From JAEZBP01 sp963832725 (GTDB lineage: Bacteria > Myxococcota_A > Polyangia > Polyangiales > Sandaracinaceae), in contig CAWHVG010000005.1 in the NCBI GenBank assembly GCA_963832725.1, forward strand, positions 682,001 to 746,000: a stretch of DNA of 64,000 bases, in the 5' to 3' direction. Both the position numbers and the translations under genes were made by a program. Position 1 is the first letter of the stretch. Each line of letters starts with the position of its first letter. Below are positions 26,934 to 36,112 of the stretch, one piece after another. The notes under the pieces were generated by a model. The model saw nothing but the letters and a program-made list of their open reading frames with translations, searched no databases and was not told the origin of the DNA.

Positions 26934-27773
26934 TCAGCGCGAGAAGAGGTCCGGCTCGAGAAACGGGGCCAGCCTCTTCTTCATCACGGCGATGGCGTCC
27001 TCGTTCTCGTCGACGAGGATGAACCCGCGGCCGTGCCGCGCCGCCGCTTCACCCGCCGTGCCGCTGCCGGCGAAGAAGTCGAGCACGACGTCCCCCGGCT
27101 CGGTGTGCACCTTCACGATCCGTTCGACCACACCGAGCGGCTTCTGCGTCGGGTAGCCGGTCTTCTCCTTGCCCGACGTCGGCACGATGGTGTGCCACCA
27201 GACGTCGGTCGGCGTCTTCCCGCGCGCCGCCTTCTCCTTCCCGACCAGGCCGGGCGCCATGTAGGGGATGCGATCCATGGCGTCGAAGCGGAAGACGTAG
27301 CGGCGGGGATCGCGCACGTACCAGAGGATGGTGTCGTGCTTGGCGGACCAACGGCTCTTGCTGCGGCCGCCGAAGTCGTAGGCCCACACGATCTCGTTCA
27401 TGAAGCGGTCGCGACCGAGCAGCTCGTCGAGCGCGACCTTGACGTAATGGACCTCGCGCCAATCGAGGTGCACGAAGAGCGACCCGTCGTCGGTCAGGCA
27501 GCGGAGCGACGCTTCGATGCGCGGCATCAGCCAGCCGACGTAGTCGTCGAAGCGATCGGCGTAGCGGCTCGACTCCACCCGCTCGACGGCGTAGCGCGCG
27601 CCGCCGAAGCCCCCGCGCTCGCCCTCCGAATCGCGGCGCACCCGCATCCGCGAGCGGGCCTGCTCGCGACCCGTGTTGAAGGGCGGGTCGATGTAGACGA
27701 GGCGGGCGCATTCGTCGGGAAGAGTCGGCAGCACCTCGAGGTTGTCACCGTGGATGACGCGTTGCGTGCTCAT
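26934..27773 (-). CDS. Orphan beta-class site-specific DNA methyltransferase
   Basis: A 279-residue amino-methyltransferase (N6-adenine or N4-cytosine). The motif order is IV before I: DPPFNTG near residue 30, then FAGSGTAGEAAARHGR near 240, defining the beta class. GYPTQKPLGVVERIVK is the conserved motif X region. HGDNLEVLPTLPD at the N-terminus is typical. No restriction endonuclease or specificity gene is adjacent, so it is an orphan and may mark DNA for regulation or be a phage relic. ATG 27773 is chosen since conserved sequence starts there. Its recognition site cannot be read from the sequence. Confidence 0.9.
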   Translation of the reverse strand: MSTQRVIHGDNLEVLPTLPDECARLVYIDPPFNTGREQARSRMRVRRDSEGERGGFGGARYAVERVESSRYADRFDDYVGWLMPRIEASLRCLTDDGSLFVHLDWREVHYVKVALDELLGRDRFMNEIVWAYDFGGRSKSRWSAKHDTILWYVRDPRRYVFRFDAMDRIPYMAPGLVGKEKAARGKTPTDVWWHTIVPTSGKEKTGYPTQKPLGVVERIVKVHTEPGDVVLDFFAGSGTAGEAAARHGRGFILVDENEDAIAVMKKRLAPFLEPDLFSR

Positions 27774-27977
27774 CGATGGATTGCCTTCGATTCGACGTCC
27801 GACGCGGGCATCGAAGGCTTTTCCTACTAACACGCGAGCGCGGGACGCAGTACCGGCGGAGAATCCGGAACGGAGTTCGGAGCGGGGATACGAGGGGACG
27901 ACATCCGTGGCGAGATGCCTCCCTCGCCCACGGCCACGGCGCCGCGCGGCCACGTCGGCACGGGAGGTGCGAACCGG

Positions 27978-28946
27978 ATGCGGCACATGGGCGCCGTGCG
28001 AGCCGAGACCTTTCACCCTCTGTCAGCATTCGCCGACGAATCGCCGACCGGAGACCTGTCCACGGGGGACTCACCGCTGGCGCGAGCCAGAACCTTGCCC
28101 CTGCGTGAACACGGCACCCTGACCTTCGTCGAGGGTCCGCTCGAGGGCGCGATCGTGACGCTGTCACCGGGCGCCTCGGTCGTCCTCGGACGCGGTGGGG
28201 GCGCACAAATCCGCATCCCCGAAGACACGGTCTCGCGGGAGCACGCTCGCATCCGCTGGGAAGAGAGCGGGTACGTCATCGAGGACCTCGGCAGCTCCGG
28301 GACCTGGGTGAACGGGTGGAAGGTCGAGTCTTGGCGCCCGCTGACGGCCGGGTCGCGCATCCAGCTGGGCGCAGCGGTGCGGGTCCGCTTCGACCTGCAC
28401 GACGCCCAGGAGCAGCGCGTGCTGGCCGATCTCTACCAGGCGGCCATGCGCGACGCGCTCACGGGCGCGTTCACCCGCCGCTACCTCCACGAGCGGCTGC
28501 GCGCGGAGCTCTCGTACGCGGCGCGTCACCACACGCCGGTCGCGCTCTTGATGCTCGACCTCGACCACTTCAAGCGCGTCAACGACTGCTACGGACATCA
28601 AGCGGGCGACATGGTGCTGCGCTCGGTGGTGAGCGAGCTCAGAAGGACGCTCCGCCCGGAGGACGTGCTGGTGCGCTACGGCGGCGAAGAGCTCTGCGTG
28701 CTGGTGCGCGGGCTCGGGCCGGAGGAGTCGCTGCTGCTCGCGGAGCGGCTCCGGCGCGCCGTGGCCACGCTCCGGGTCCCGGCTCGCGGTGACGAGGTGC
28801 GCGTGACGGTGTCGATTGGCGTCGCCATCACCGACCCGGAGGGCCCGGCGCAGGGGGTCTCGTCGTTGATCGAGCGCGCCGATCGCGCGCTCTACCGCGC
28901 GAAGACGGATGGTCGCGACCGCGCGTGCCTCGAGGCGCACGACTGA
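27978..28946 (+). CDS. Diguanylate cyclase with FHA domain
   Basis: A 322-residue signalling protein. An FHA phosphothreonine-binding domain occupies about residues 50-120 (VVLGRGGGAQIRIPEDTVSREHARI, then IEDLGSSGTWVNG). The GGDEF domain covers about 150-305 with GGEEL as active site (near 235), RDALTGAFTRRYL at its start and LDHFKRVNDCYGHQAGD for metal binding. RPED five residues before the active site is an inhibitory I-site, so product feedback is expected. The FHA module implies control by Ser/Thr kinase phosphorylation. GGGAGG (27962-27967) supports ATG 27978; an ATG at 27915 is an alternative. Confidence 0.9.
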   Translation: MRHMGAVRAETFHPLSAFADESPTGDLSTGDSPLARARTLPLREHGTLTFVEGPLEGAIVTLSPGASVVLGRGGGAQIRIPEDTVSREHARIRWEESGYVIEDLGSSGTWVNGWKVESWRPLTAGSRIQLGAAVRVRFDLHDAQEQRVLADLYQAAMRDALTGAFTRRYLHERLRAELSYAARHHTPVALLMLDLDHFKRVNDCYGHQAGDMVLRSVVSELRRTLRPEDVLVRYGGEELCVLVRGLGPEESLLLAERLRRAVATLRVPARGDEVRVTVSIGVAITDPEGPAQGVSSLIERADRALYRAKTDGRDRACLEAHD

Positions 28947-29215
28947 AGCCCCCTCCGATCGCCGGGGCCAGCGGCACCCCGAGCTCTCCGTGCGTACCGT
29001 CGCCCCAACACAAGATGGCCCCGTCGACCAGCCGCGCGCACGGCTGACGGGCTGGCCTCGCCGACATCGACCGTCGCCGCCGCCGGGGACGCGCGCCGGC
29101 ACGTCCGACTGGTCGTCGCCGATGTCACCGAGCTGCGCGTAGCCGTCGTCGCCCCAGCACCAGACGGCTCCGTCTTCGGTGAGCGCGCAGCCTGCCCGAA
29201 GACAGCGAGCCCTCT
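28947..29215 (-). pseudogene. Remnant of an RCC1-repeat protein gene
   Basis: On the minus strand two RCC1/BNR-like repeats are readable in different frames: CALTEDGAVWCWGDDGYAQLG near 29125-29190 and CARLVDGAILCWGDGTHGELG near 28990-29050. Such CWGxNxxGQLG repeats make beta-propellers, common in myxobacterial exported proteins. There is no start, no signal, and only two repeats instead of about seven; a frame change lies between them. It abuts the ends of both neighbours and is best read as a decayed fragment. Confidence 0.65.
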
Positions 29216-29218
29216 CGT

Positions 29219-29725
29219 TCACTCCGGCCGAGGCGCCGAGCCGGCCTGACCGGGCGTCAGCACCGAAAGCTCGGCGTCGGCCGGCACCGAGACCCGAGCG
29301 GCCTCCTCGGGCTCGATCGGCGCCGCGCCCTCGTCCGTGTCGGCACGCATGGCGACCACCGCGTCCCCCTCGCGTCGCAGCTCGTAGCGCGCACCGGCGC
29401 CCGCCCACCAGCACGTCACCACGCTCAGCGCGCCGGGCGGCGCGTCCTCCACCACGCAGGGGCCCGCCTCGTTGCGAATCGACTCGACGACACGGTTTCC
29501 GTCGGGCGCGATCCGGACCAGCGAGACCTGCGTGTGCGGGGTGCCGTCTTCGCTCTCGTCGCCTTCCTCGAGGCGCAGCGCGACGACGTATGGGTGGACC
29601 GGCGCATCGTCGTCCGCTTCCTGGTCGCTCGCGACGGCGGCCGGGCTCTGCCCGGGACGCGGCGACCCGCCCCCGCAGCCCGCGACCCACATCCCGATCA
29701 CACAAAGCGCCCACGTCCTCGTCAC
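29219..29725 (-). CDS. Lipoprotein of unknown function
   Basis: A 168-residue protein with a signal ending WVAGC (Cys17). An acidic linker (SDQEADDDAPVHP) follows, then a beta-rich domain (YVVALRLEEGDES, TQVSLVRIAPDGNRVVESI) with two cysteines that could form a disulfide (GPCVVED, VTCWWAG). The C-terminus is Ala/Glu/Pro-rich. No family recognised. Located between the RCC1 remnant and the NtrC-type regulator, on the same strand as both. Confidence 0.7.
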   Translation of the reverse strand: MTRTWALCVIGMWVAGCGGGSPRPGQSPAAVASDQEADDDAPVHPYVVALRLEEGDESEDGTPHTQVSLVRIAPDGNRVVESIRNEAGPCVVEDAPPGALSVVTCWWAGAGARYELRREGDAVVAMRADTDEGAAPIEPEEAARVSVPADAELSVLTPGQAGSAPRPE

Positions 29726-29843
29726 GCACCCTCCCTTGCTTCAGCCGGTTGCCTCGATCGGCGGCGATCCACCCCCGAGTCCCCAGCGGCGAGAGCGATG
29801 GTAGCGCTCATCCGCCCGGGATGTTCTCCCGCGCGAGCGCCCT

Positions 29844-31202
29844 TCAGCTCTCTTCGGCGCTGATCCCGTAGGAGCGGAGCTTCCGCTGCAACGTGCGGCG
29901 ATCGATGCCCAGGCTGGACGCGGCGCGCGTGATGTTGCCGCCCATCTGCTCGAGCGTGCGCTCGATGTGCTGGCGCTCCACGTCCGCCAGTCGCATGGGC
30001 GCCGCGGCATCCCGCTCGGGCGGCGGCGCAGGCGCGCGCACCACCGGCTGCGCGAAGACGCTCGCGGCGAGCATCCGCCGCACCAGCGCGCCGTCGATCT
30101 CGGCTCCGGCGGCGAAGAGCGAGGCGCGCCGCAGCACGTTGAGCAGCTCGCGCACGTTGCCCGGCCACTCGTGCCCGGCCAGCGCCTTCTCGGCGTCCTC
30201 CGCCAGCACCCGCGGCGGACCGCCGAGGCGGGTGAGCAGGTGCTCGGCCAGCGGCGTCACATCCTCGGGTCGGTCGCGCAGCGGCGGCAGCACGATCGGG
30301 AAGACGGAGAGGCGGAAGTAGAGGTCCTCGCGGAAGCGACCTTCCAGCACCTCGTGCCAGAGATCCCGGTTGGTGGCGGCGATGATCCGCACGTCGACCG
30401 GGACCTCCTTCGAGTCGCCCACGCTCCGGATCGCCCGCGTCTCGAGAGCGCGCAGCAGCTTCGCCTGGCTCTCCAGCGGCAGCTCGGCCAGCTCATCGAT
30501 GAAGAGCGTGCCGCCGTTCGCCCCGCGGAAGAGCCCCGCCCGGTCGGCCGTGGCGCCCGTGAACGCGCCCTTCTTGTGACCGAAGAGCTCGCTCTCGAAG
30601 AGGTCGCGCGGCACGCAGGCTGCGTTGAGCGCGACGAAGGGCCCCGTGCATCGTGGGCTGGCCAGGTGGAGGCGCCGCGCGACGACCTCCTTGCCGGTCC
30701 CCGTCTCGCCGTAGACGGCCACGGTGGCGTCGGTCGGGCCGACCTGCGCGATGAACGCGCGCACCTCCTTCATGGCCGCGCTCACCCCGATCACGGGGGG
30801 CGCGGAGTCCGCGTCGCCGCCGTGCTGCCCGCGCATCTCGGTGATCGCTTGCGTCAGCAGCGGCGCGAGCAGATCGGCGTCGACCGGCTTCTCGAGGAAC
30901 GAGAACGCGCCGAGCTTCATGGCCTCCACCGCCGCCGCCACCGAGCCGTGGCCGGTCAGGACCACCACCCGCGTCGGCGTGCCGCTGGCGCGGCGCAGCA
31001 CGTCGAGCCCGTCGAGATCCGCCATGCGCAGATCGAGGAGCGCCGCGTCCGGCGGATCGGAGCGCGTCAGCCGGGCCACCGCTTCACGGCCGCCGCCGGC
31101 TTCCTCCACCTCGTAGCCGAGCCGGCGGAGCGCCTTCTTCATCGCGAAGCGAAAGGTGGCGTCGTCGTCGATGACCAGGACCCGGCCCGCATCCGCGCTC
31201 AT
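29844..31202 (-). CDS. NtrC-family sigma-54-dependent response regulator
   Basis: A 452-residue transcription activator. The receiver domain has the acidic pocket VIDDD, phospho-acceptor Asp57 in LLDLRM and Lys in FLEKPVD. The AAA+ domain has Walker A GETGTGKE, the sigma-54 contact loop GAFTGA, Walker B GGTLFIDEL and the arginine-bearing VRIIAATNRDL region. The C-terminal Fis-type helix-turn-helix is NITRAASSLGIDRRTLQRKLRSYGI. It therefore should activate sigma-54 promoters after phosphorylation. Its ATG overlaps the kinase stop by 4 bp, which fixes the start. Confidence 0.95.
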   Translation of the reverse strand: MSADAGRVLVIDDDATFRFAMKKALRRLGYEVEEAGGGREAVARLTRSDPPDAALLDLRMADLDGLDVLRRASGTPTRVVVLTGHGSVAAAVEAMKLGAFSFLEKPVDADLLAPLLTQAITEMRGQHGGDADSAPPVIGVSAAMKEVRAFIAQVGPTDATVAVYGETGTGKEVVARRLHLASPRCTGPFVALNAACVPRDLFESELFGHKKGAFTGATADRAGLFRGANGGTLFIDELAELPLESQAKLLRALETRAIRSVGDSKEVPVDVRIIAATNRDLWHEVLEGRFREDLYFRLSVFPIVLPPLRDRPEDVTPLAEHLLTRLGGPPRVLAEDAEKALAGHEWPGNVRELLNVLRRASLFAAGAEIDGALVRRMLAASVFAQPVVRAPAPPPERDAAAPMRLADVERQHIERTLEQMGGNITRAASSLGIDRRTLQRKLRSYGISAEES

Positions 31203-33007
31203 TCGGCCGCCTCCCCGCTCTCCTTTCGGCGGAGCTGCGAGAAGCCCGGCGCCCCGACCAGAGGCAGGGGACGAACCGACGCGGGCGGGCGGCGCTCGGC
31301 TGCCGGAAGGGCGACGGTCGCGCGCGCGCCTCCATCGGCGCGATTGTCCAGAGTCAGGCTGCCGTTCATCGAGGCCACCAGCATGTACGAGGTGTAGAGG
31401 CCGAGCCCGGTCCCCTTGCCCGGCGGCTTGGTCGTCGCGAAGGGCTCGAAGAGCCGCTCCTGCATCGCCGGCTCGAGGCCCGGACCGTCGTCGTCGATGA
31501 CGATGGCGAGCATCGCCCCCTCGCGCCGCGCGTGAACCCGCACCAATCCACCGCTGCTCTCGCGGACGGCGTCGTAGGCGTTCTGGAGGAGATTCACCAT
31601 GACCTGCACCACATGATCGGGGTCGGCGATCACGGCGTGCGCGCTGAGATCCTCGCCGACCTCCACCGGGATGTGCTTGCGCGCGCCGGCGAAGACCAGC
31701 GCCCGCGCGCGCTCCACCACCGCGGCCAGCGGCACCGAGCCCTCGATCTCCGACGCGGTGAGATCGCGCCCCGTCAACAACCCTTGCGTGATCCGACCCA
31801 GCCGTCGCGTCTCGTCGTGCACCAGCGCCGCCGACTCGCGCAGATCGTCGAGCAGGCTGATCCTTTCGGCCCCGCCCTCCACCGCGCGCAGCGCGGCGAT
31901 CATGTCGGCGGCGAGGGTGCGGATGGTGGCGAGCGGCGTGTTGAGCTCGTGCGCCACACCCTGGGTCACCCGACCGAGGCTGGCCAGCCGCTCGGCGAGG
32001 ATCAGCCGGCGCTCGGCCACGAGGCCCGCGGTCCGGTCGACGTAGAGGTTCATGACCCGCGGGCGCTCCTCGGGCCCGGCGTCGAGCGGGAAGACGTTCA
32101 TCTCGTAGACCCGCTCCTCGCCGTCGACCCGCGCCGCGAAGCGGCAGTGCCCCTGGCGCGTGTCGTCGAGGGCCGTCTTCACCGGACAAATGCCGGTCGT
32201 GTCCTTCTCGCAGCGCCGCTCCTCGCCGGGGCACATCCAGCGCCCCGGATCGCAGTCCGGCACGCTCGGCGCGAGCTCCTCCGCCCTCCTGTTGCGCCAG
32301 ATGACCCCTCCGTCCCGGTCCACGATCTCCAGCCCGGCGTCGAGCTCGTCGAGCGTGGTCGAGAGCACCTCGAGCTCCAGCGCGGCCCGATCGCGAGCCT
32401 GGGCGAGGGCGCGCTCACGGAGGCGCAGCTCGTTCACGGCGTGGGTGACCAGGTAGGCGACCGCGCCGACGGTGGTGATGAAGGCGGCCACCTCGGCGAT
32501 GAGGTCCCACGGCGGAGCCGGATCCCAGCGGCCGATCTGGAGCACCGGCACGTGCTCGGTGATCAGGAGCAGGACGCTGCCGAGCAGCGCGGCCACGGCG
32601 GCGACGACCGTGGCGCGCTTGCCGCCGAGGATCCCGACGATGGCCACGTGGAAGACGTAGTAGCCCAGAAAGGGCGTGCGCATGCCGCCGGCCGCCCAGA
32701 GGACCACCGTCAAGAGGCCCATGTCGACGACGGCCTGCCGGACGGCCTCGTCGGTGCCGGAGACGGCCGTCTCCCGGTGGCGGAGCCAGAGGACCAGGTT
32801 GTAGATGCCGGCGCAGACGACGGTGCCGAGCAGCACGCGCCAGTTCACCCCGGGGAAGAGCCCGACGATGCTCGAGACCGCGCCGAAGAGGATGCCGGCC
32901 AGCGCAATCCAGCGGAGCTGGATGATCCAGCGCACGCGATCGCCCGAGAAGTCGTCGTGCTCCTCTTCCGTCGCGAAGCCGTGCTGGTGGCGCAGTCCGA
33001 GGGCCAT
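31199..33007 (-). CDS. Membrane sensor histidine kinase with Cys-rich PAS-type domain
   Basis: A 602-residue kinase, partner of the overlapping NtrC-type regulator. An N-terminal block of about six transmembrane helices (LRWIALAGILFGAVSSIVGL ... YLVTHAVNELRLRE) resembles the RegB/MASE-like sensors. A PAS-like region follows, with four cysteines in CDPGRWMCPGEERRCEKDTTGICP, suited to metal, cluster or redox sensing. Then HisKA with GVAHELNTPLATIRTLA and HATPase_c with NLLQNAYDAV, DDDGPGLEPAMQERLFEPFATTK and GTGLGLYTSYML. ATG 33007 (MALGLRHQHG) is preferred over upstream starts that add a low-complexity stretch. Confidence 0.9.
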   Translation of the reverse strand: MALGLRHQHGFATEEEHDDFSGDRVRWIIQLRWIALAGILFGAVSSIVGLFPGVNWRVLLGTVVCAGIYNLVLWLRHRETAVSGTDEAVRQAVVDMGLLTVVLWAAGGMRTPFLGYYVFHVAIVGILGGKRATVVAAVAALLGSVLLLITEHVPVLQIGRWDPAPPWDLIAEVAAFITTVGAVAYLVTHAVNELRLRERALAQARDRAALELEVLSTTLDELDAGLEIVDRDGGVIWRNRRAEELAPSVPDCDPGRWMCPGEERRCEKDTTGICPVKTALDDTRQGHCRFAARVDGEERVYEMNVFPLDAGPEERPRVMNLYVDRTAGLVAERRLILAERLASLGRVTQGVAHELNTPLATIRTLAADMIAALRAVEGGAERISLLDDLRESAALVHDETRRLGRITQGLLTGRDLTASEIEGSVPLAAVVERARALVFAGARKHIPVEVGEDLSAHAVIADPDHVVQVMVNLLQNAYDAVRESSGGLVRVHARREGAMLAIVIDDDGPGLEPAMQERLFEPFATTKPPGKGTGLGLYTSYMLVASMNGSLTLDNRADGGARATVALPAAERRPPASVRPLPLVGAPGFSQLRRKESGEAAE

Positions 33008-33195
33008 GGCAGCCGTCCCGCTCCGAGCTCCGTTCCGGGTCTCGTGCGAGGAGCACGAGCGCGGCACTTCGTTCGAAGCTCGACCGAGGCGGCCGGGATG
33101 AGCCGCCCGGAGAGCGTGGGGTCGTGGAGCGCCGCCGTCCACGGCGCCCACTCACTCATATCCCGGTCGGCGACCCGGGGCACCCCGCGGCGACG

Positions 33196-33762
33196 CTACT
33201 GGGCGCTGGCGCTCAGGATCCGGACGTTGCGAACGGCCAGGCTGTAGGCGGTGCGGGCGCGCGGGTCGTGCTCCACGTCGGTCACGCCCCAGCGGACCAG
33301 GTGACCGAGCGCGTTCACGTGCATGTCGAGCGCGGCGTAGGTGCGCTCGCTGCAGCCGTGGGTGGGGAGCGGGGTCACGTCGGAGGAGTCGGAGGTGCCC
33401 AGGACCCGGGCGCAGCGGGCGAGGGCGAGCTGGGCGGTGGCGAGGGCGTCGTCCATGCGGCCGGTGTCCTCGTAGGCCTGCGCCAGGCGATGGAGGATGG
33501 CCGGATCCTCGCGGACGCCCGGCTGGGCGGCGCGGAGCGTGGCCACCGCGAGCTGGGGCGAACGGAGCTCGAGGTAGTGGTCGGCCAGGCGGCGGGCCAG
33601 CCCGGCGTCTCCCCGGTCGGAAGCGAAGGCGTCCTCGAGCGCGGCCAGCTCGGCGGTGGAGGGGGCGCGCTGATCGAGCGCCGCGGCCGGCTCGGCCAGG
33701 GTGACGGCCCCCCAGCTCACTCCCAAGACCGCCAGCAACACCAGATTGACCTTCGTTTCCAT
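33196..33762 (-). CDS. Exported TPR-like protein
   Basis: A 188-residue protein. A signal peptide (VNLVLLAVLGVSWGAVTLAEPAAA) precedes helical repeats that read as two or three tetratricopeptide units: LARRLADHYLELRSPQLAVATLRAA and AILHRLAQAYEDTGRMDDALATAQLAL. The C-terminal third (LDMHVNALGHLVRWGVTDVEHDPRARTAY) is not repeat-like. TPRs mediate protein contacts; the partner is unknown. GGAGGGAGCAGG lies just before the ATG on the minus strand. Confidence 0.7.
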   Translation of the reverse strand: METKVNLVLLAVLGVSWGAVTLAEPAAALDQRAPSTAELAALEDAFASDRGDAGLARRLADHYLELRSPQLAVATLRAAQPGVREDPAILHRLAQAYEDTGRMDDALATAQLALARCARVLGTSDSSDVTPLPTHGCSERTYAALDMHVNALGHLVRWGVTDVEHDPRARTAYSLAVRNVRILSASAQ

Positions 33763-33975
33763 CCTGCTCCCTCCGCCGATACCCGCGCGCTCCAGCTCGG
33801 ACAGCGACCCTTTCCGAAGGTTCCGCGCCCGTGCCGATTTTACGGTAGACCCGGCACCAAAGCTTCCCTTGGAGCTCGATTCGGGCCGCTCTCCCCTTCA
33901 TCGGCGGGGCGGAGAGGAGGTTTCGGAGGCACGGGGCCGCTTGCGCGGGGGACCCGCGATCCGTAGGTTCGCGCC

Positions 33976-34566
33976 GTGGCCTCACCCTTCGACGTCCCGG
34001 GCGCGAAGCGGACGCTCGTGCTCGCGCTGGCGATGAGCTTCATCGGGTTCGCGGGCGTCGTCGGCAGCGTCGTCGAGCTGTGGCCCTCCCTCCGGGGAGA
34101 TCCGAGCATCGTCTCGAGCGCGCCGCCCGAGCTGCTCGAAGCCGCGGAGGGAGTGCGCGAGAGCTTCGAACACTCGGCCATCCATCACGGGCTGAGCGTG
34201 GCGAACCTGCTGGTCTCGGCGCTCCTCTTGATCGGGAGCTTCGCCGTGACCGGACGGGTCCGCAGCGGAATCTGGTGGGCCAAACAGGCCCTCGGGGCCA
34301 ACCTCGCTTACACGCTGGCCTGGGCGGTGGGCAACACCTACTTCTACTACGCGAACCGCGACCAGCTCATGGCGTACTGGCGCGTCTGGGTCGCGACACA
34401 GGAGCTCCCCGCCGAAGGCCTGGACGCCGTGCCGCCGGGCGCCATCGCGCTGAGCAGCTCGTGCACCGTGTTCGTCGGAGCGCTCATCCTGGCCGCGATC
34501 TACTTTCTCCTCCTGCGCACGGCGCGGCGCGAGGACGTCCGGCGCTTCGTGACCCGCGAGGGCTGA
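33976..34566 (+). CDS. Four-helix integral membrane protein of unknown function
   Basis: A 196-residue inner-membrane protein starting at GTG 33976. Four hydrophobic segments: LVLALAMSFIGFAGVVGSVV, VANLLVSALLLIGSFAVTG, LGANLAYTLAWAVGNTYFYY and TVFVGALILAAIYFLLL, with the loop between 1 and 2 (about 45 residues) predicted outside. The C-terminal RTARREDVRRFVTREG is cytoplasmic. No family was recognised. Convergent with metK; a terminator for metK lies between. Confidence 0.65.
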   Translation: MASPFDVPGAKRTLVLALAMSFIGFAGVVGSVVELWPSLRGDPSIVSSAPPELLEAAEGVRESFEHSAIHHGLSVANLLVSALLLIGSFAVTGRVRSGIWWAKQALGANLAYTLAWAVGNTYFYYANRDQLMAYWRVWVATQELPAEGLDAVPPGAIALSSSCTVFVGALILAAIYFLLLRTARREDVRRFVTREG

Positions 34567-34640
34567 AGGCGCGAAAAAGTGCGGCACGAGCCCGCGTTCC
34601 GTGAGCGACGTTCACTGTTCGACGCGCGACGCGCACTACG

Positions 34641-34676
34641 AAAACGGGCCCGGCTCCCCGCGAGGAACCGGACCCG
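34641..34676 (-). terminator. Intrinsic terminator of metK
   Basis: Read on the minus strand, a 13-bp stem (arms 34664-34676 and 34645-34657, two G-U type mismatches) with a 6-base loop is followed by TTTT (34644-34641). It sits 27 bp beyond the metK stop at 34703. Confidence 0.75.
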
Positions 34677-34702
34677 CATGCGGCCGGAATGGCGCGCGAG
34701 GC

Positions 34703-36039
34703 TCAGGCCGAGGTGGTCGAGCTCTGCGACGCGCGCTTGCGGCTGCTCGTCTTCGACGCCTTGGCCCTGGCGTTGGCGGCCTTGCCGTTGGCGGCCTTGC
34801 CGTTGGCCTTCCATTGGCAGCCTTGCCGTTGGCCTTGCCATTGGCGGCCTTGCCGTTGGCGGCCTTGGTCGAACCGCCGAGGACGGCCGCGCGCAGCTCC
34901 TCCGCCCGATCGGTGCGCTCCCAGGTGAACGACTTCTCGGAGCGGCCGAAGTGGCCATACGCCGCCGTCGGCCGGTAGATCGGCCGGAGCAGATCGAGCG
35001 TCTCGACGATCGCGCGCGGGCGGAAGTCGAAGAGCTCCGAGACCACCTTGGAGATGCGGTCCTCGTCGGCCGCGCCGGTGCCGAAGGTCGTCACGTAGAC
35101 GCCCATGGGCTTGGCGACGCCGATGGCGTAGGCCACCTGCACCTCGCAGCGCTTGGCGAGCCCGGCCGCGACGATGTTCTTGGCGACGTAGCGCGCGAAG
35201 TAGGCGGCGCTGCGGTCGACCTTGGAGGGATCCTTGCCGCTGAACGCGCCTCCGCCGTGACGGCCCATCCCGCCGTAGGTGTCGACGATGATCTTGCGGC
35301 CCGTGAGGCCGGCGTCGGCGTAGGGCCCGCCGAGGACGAAGCGGCCGGTCGGGTTGATGAAGAACTTCGTCTTCTTGTCGATCAGCTTGGCCGGGAGGAC
35401 GGGCGTGACGACCTCCTCGATCACCGCCTCCTTGATCGTCTTCTGCTTGACCGACGCCTCGTGCTGCGTGCTGACGACGATCGCGTCGAGGCGCGTGACC
35501 TGGCCGTCGGCGTCGTACTCGGCCGTGACCTGGGTCTTGCCGTCGGGGCGCAGCCAGGCGAGCTTCTTGTTCTTGCGCACCTTGCTGAGCTGCTTGGTCA
35601 GCTTGTGCGCGAGCTGGATGGGCATCGGCATGAGCTCGCGCGTCTCGTCGCACGCGTAGCCGAACATGAGGCCCTGGTCGCCTGCGCCCTGGTCCTTGCT
35701 CTTGCTCGTCGCGACGTCCACGCCGCGGGCGATGTCGGGCGACTGCTGCTCGATCGCGCTCAGCACCGCGCAGGTGTTGGCGTCGAAGCCCATGTCGCTG
35801 TGCACGTAGCCGATGTCGGCGATCGCCCCGCGGACGATCTTGGCCACGTCGAGCTGCGCGGTGGTCGTGATCTCGCCGGCGACGATCGCGTAGCCGGTCT
35901 TCACCATCGTCTCGCAGGCCACGCGACCGCTCGGATCCTGAGCGAGGACCGCGTCGAGCACCGCGTCGGAGACGTTGTCGCAGATCTTGTCCGGGTGGCC
36001 TTCGGTGACCGACTCCGACGTGAACAGCTTGCCAGCCAT
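34703..36039 (-). CDS. metK: S-adenosylmethionine synthetase with a Lys/Ala/Asn-rich tail (frame break in tail)
   Basis: Makes SAM from methionine and ATP. MAGKLFTSESVTEGHPDKICD, the potassium/magnesium site Asp in ITTTAQLD, GAGDQGLMFGYACDET, INPTGRFVLGGPYADAGLTGRKI and GGGAFSGKDPSKVDRSAAY are all canonical. The core ends near residue 390 (EKSFTWERTD). A non-canonical tail of about 50 residues follows, built from KAANGKAANGKANG units and ending KASKTSSRKRASQSSTTSA, histone-H1-like in composition. One base is missing between 34810 and 34811 (CCTTCCATT where the repeat has CCTTGCCATT); with it the tail closes at 34703 (445 residues). Without it the frame runs to 34636 in unrelated sequence. A strong promoter and a terminator flank the gene. 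Confidence 0.94.
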
Positions 36040-36112
36040 CTTCGCTCCCTCGTTCGCGCACAAAGGCGCGTCTCGCAATTTCGCACGCCCACCCCCGGCG
36101 TGACCGAGGCCG

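Noticed and set aside
29219..29725. Lipoprotein and RCC1 remnant as one gene
   Set aside because: The lipoprotein frame ends at a clear stop and its sequence shows no RCC1 repeats.
36040..36112. SAM riboswitch in the metK leader
   Set aside because: No SAM-I, SAM-II or SAH-type conserved core could be recognised in the 73 bases between the promoter and the start.
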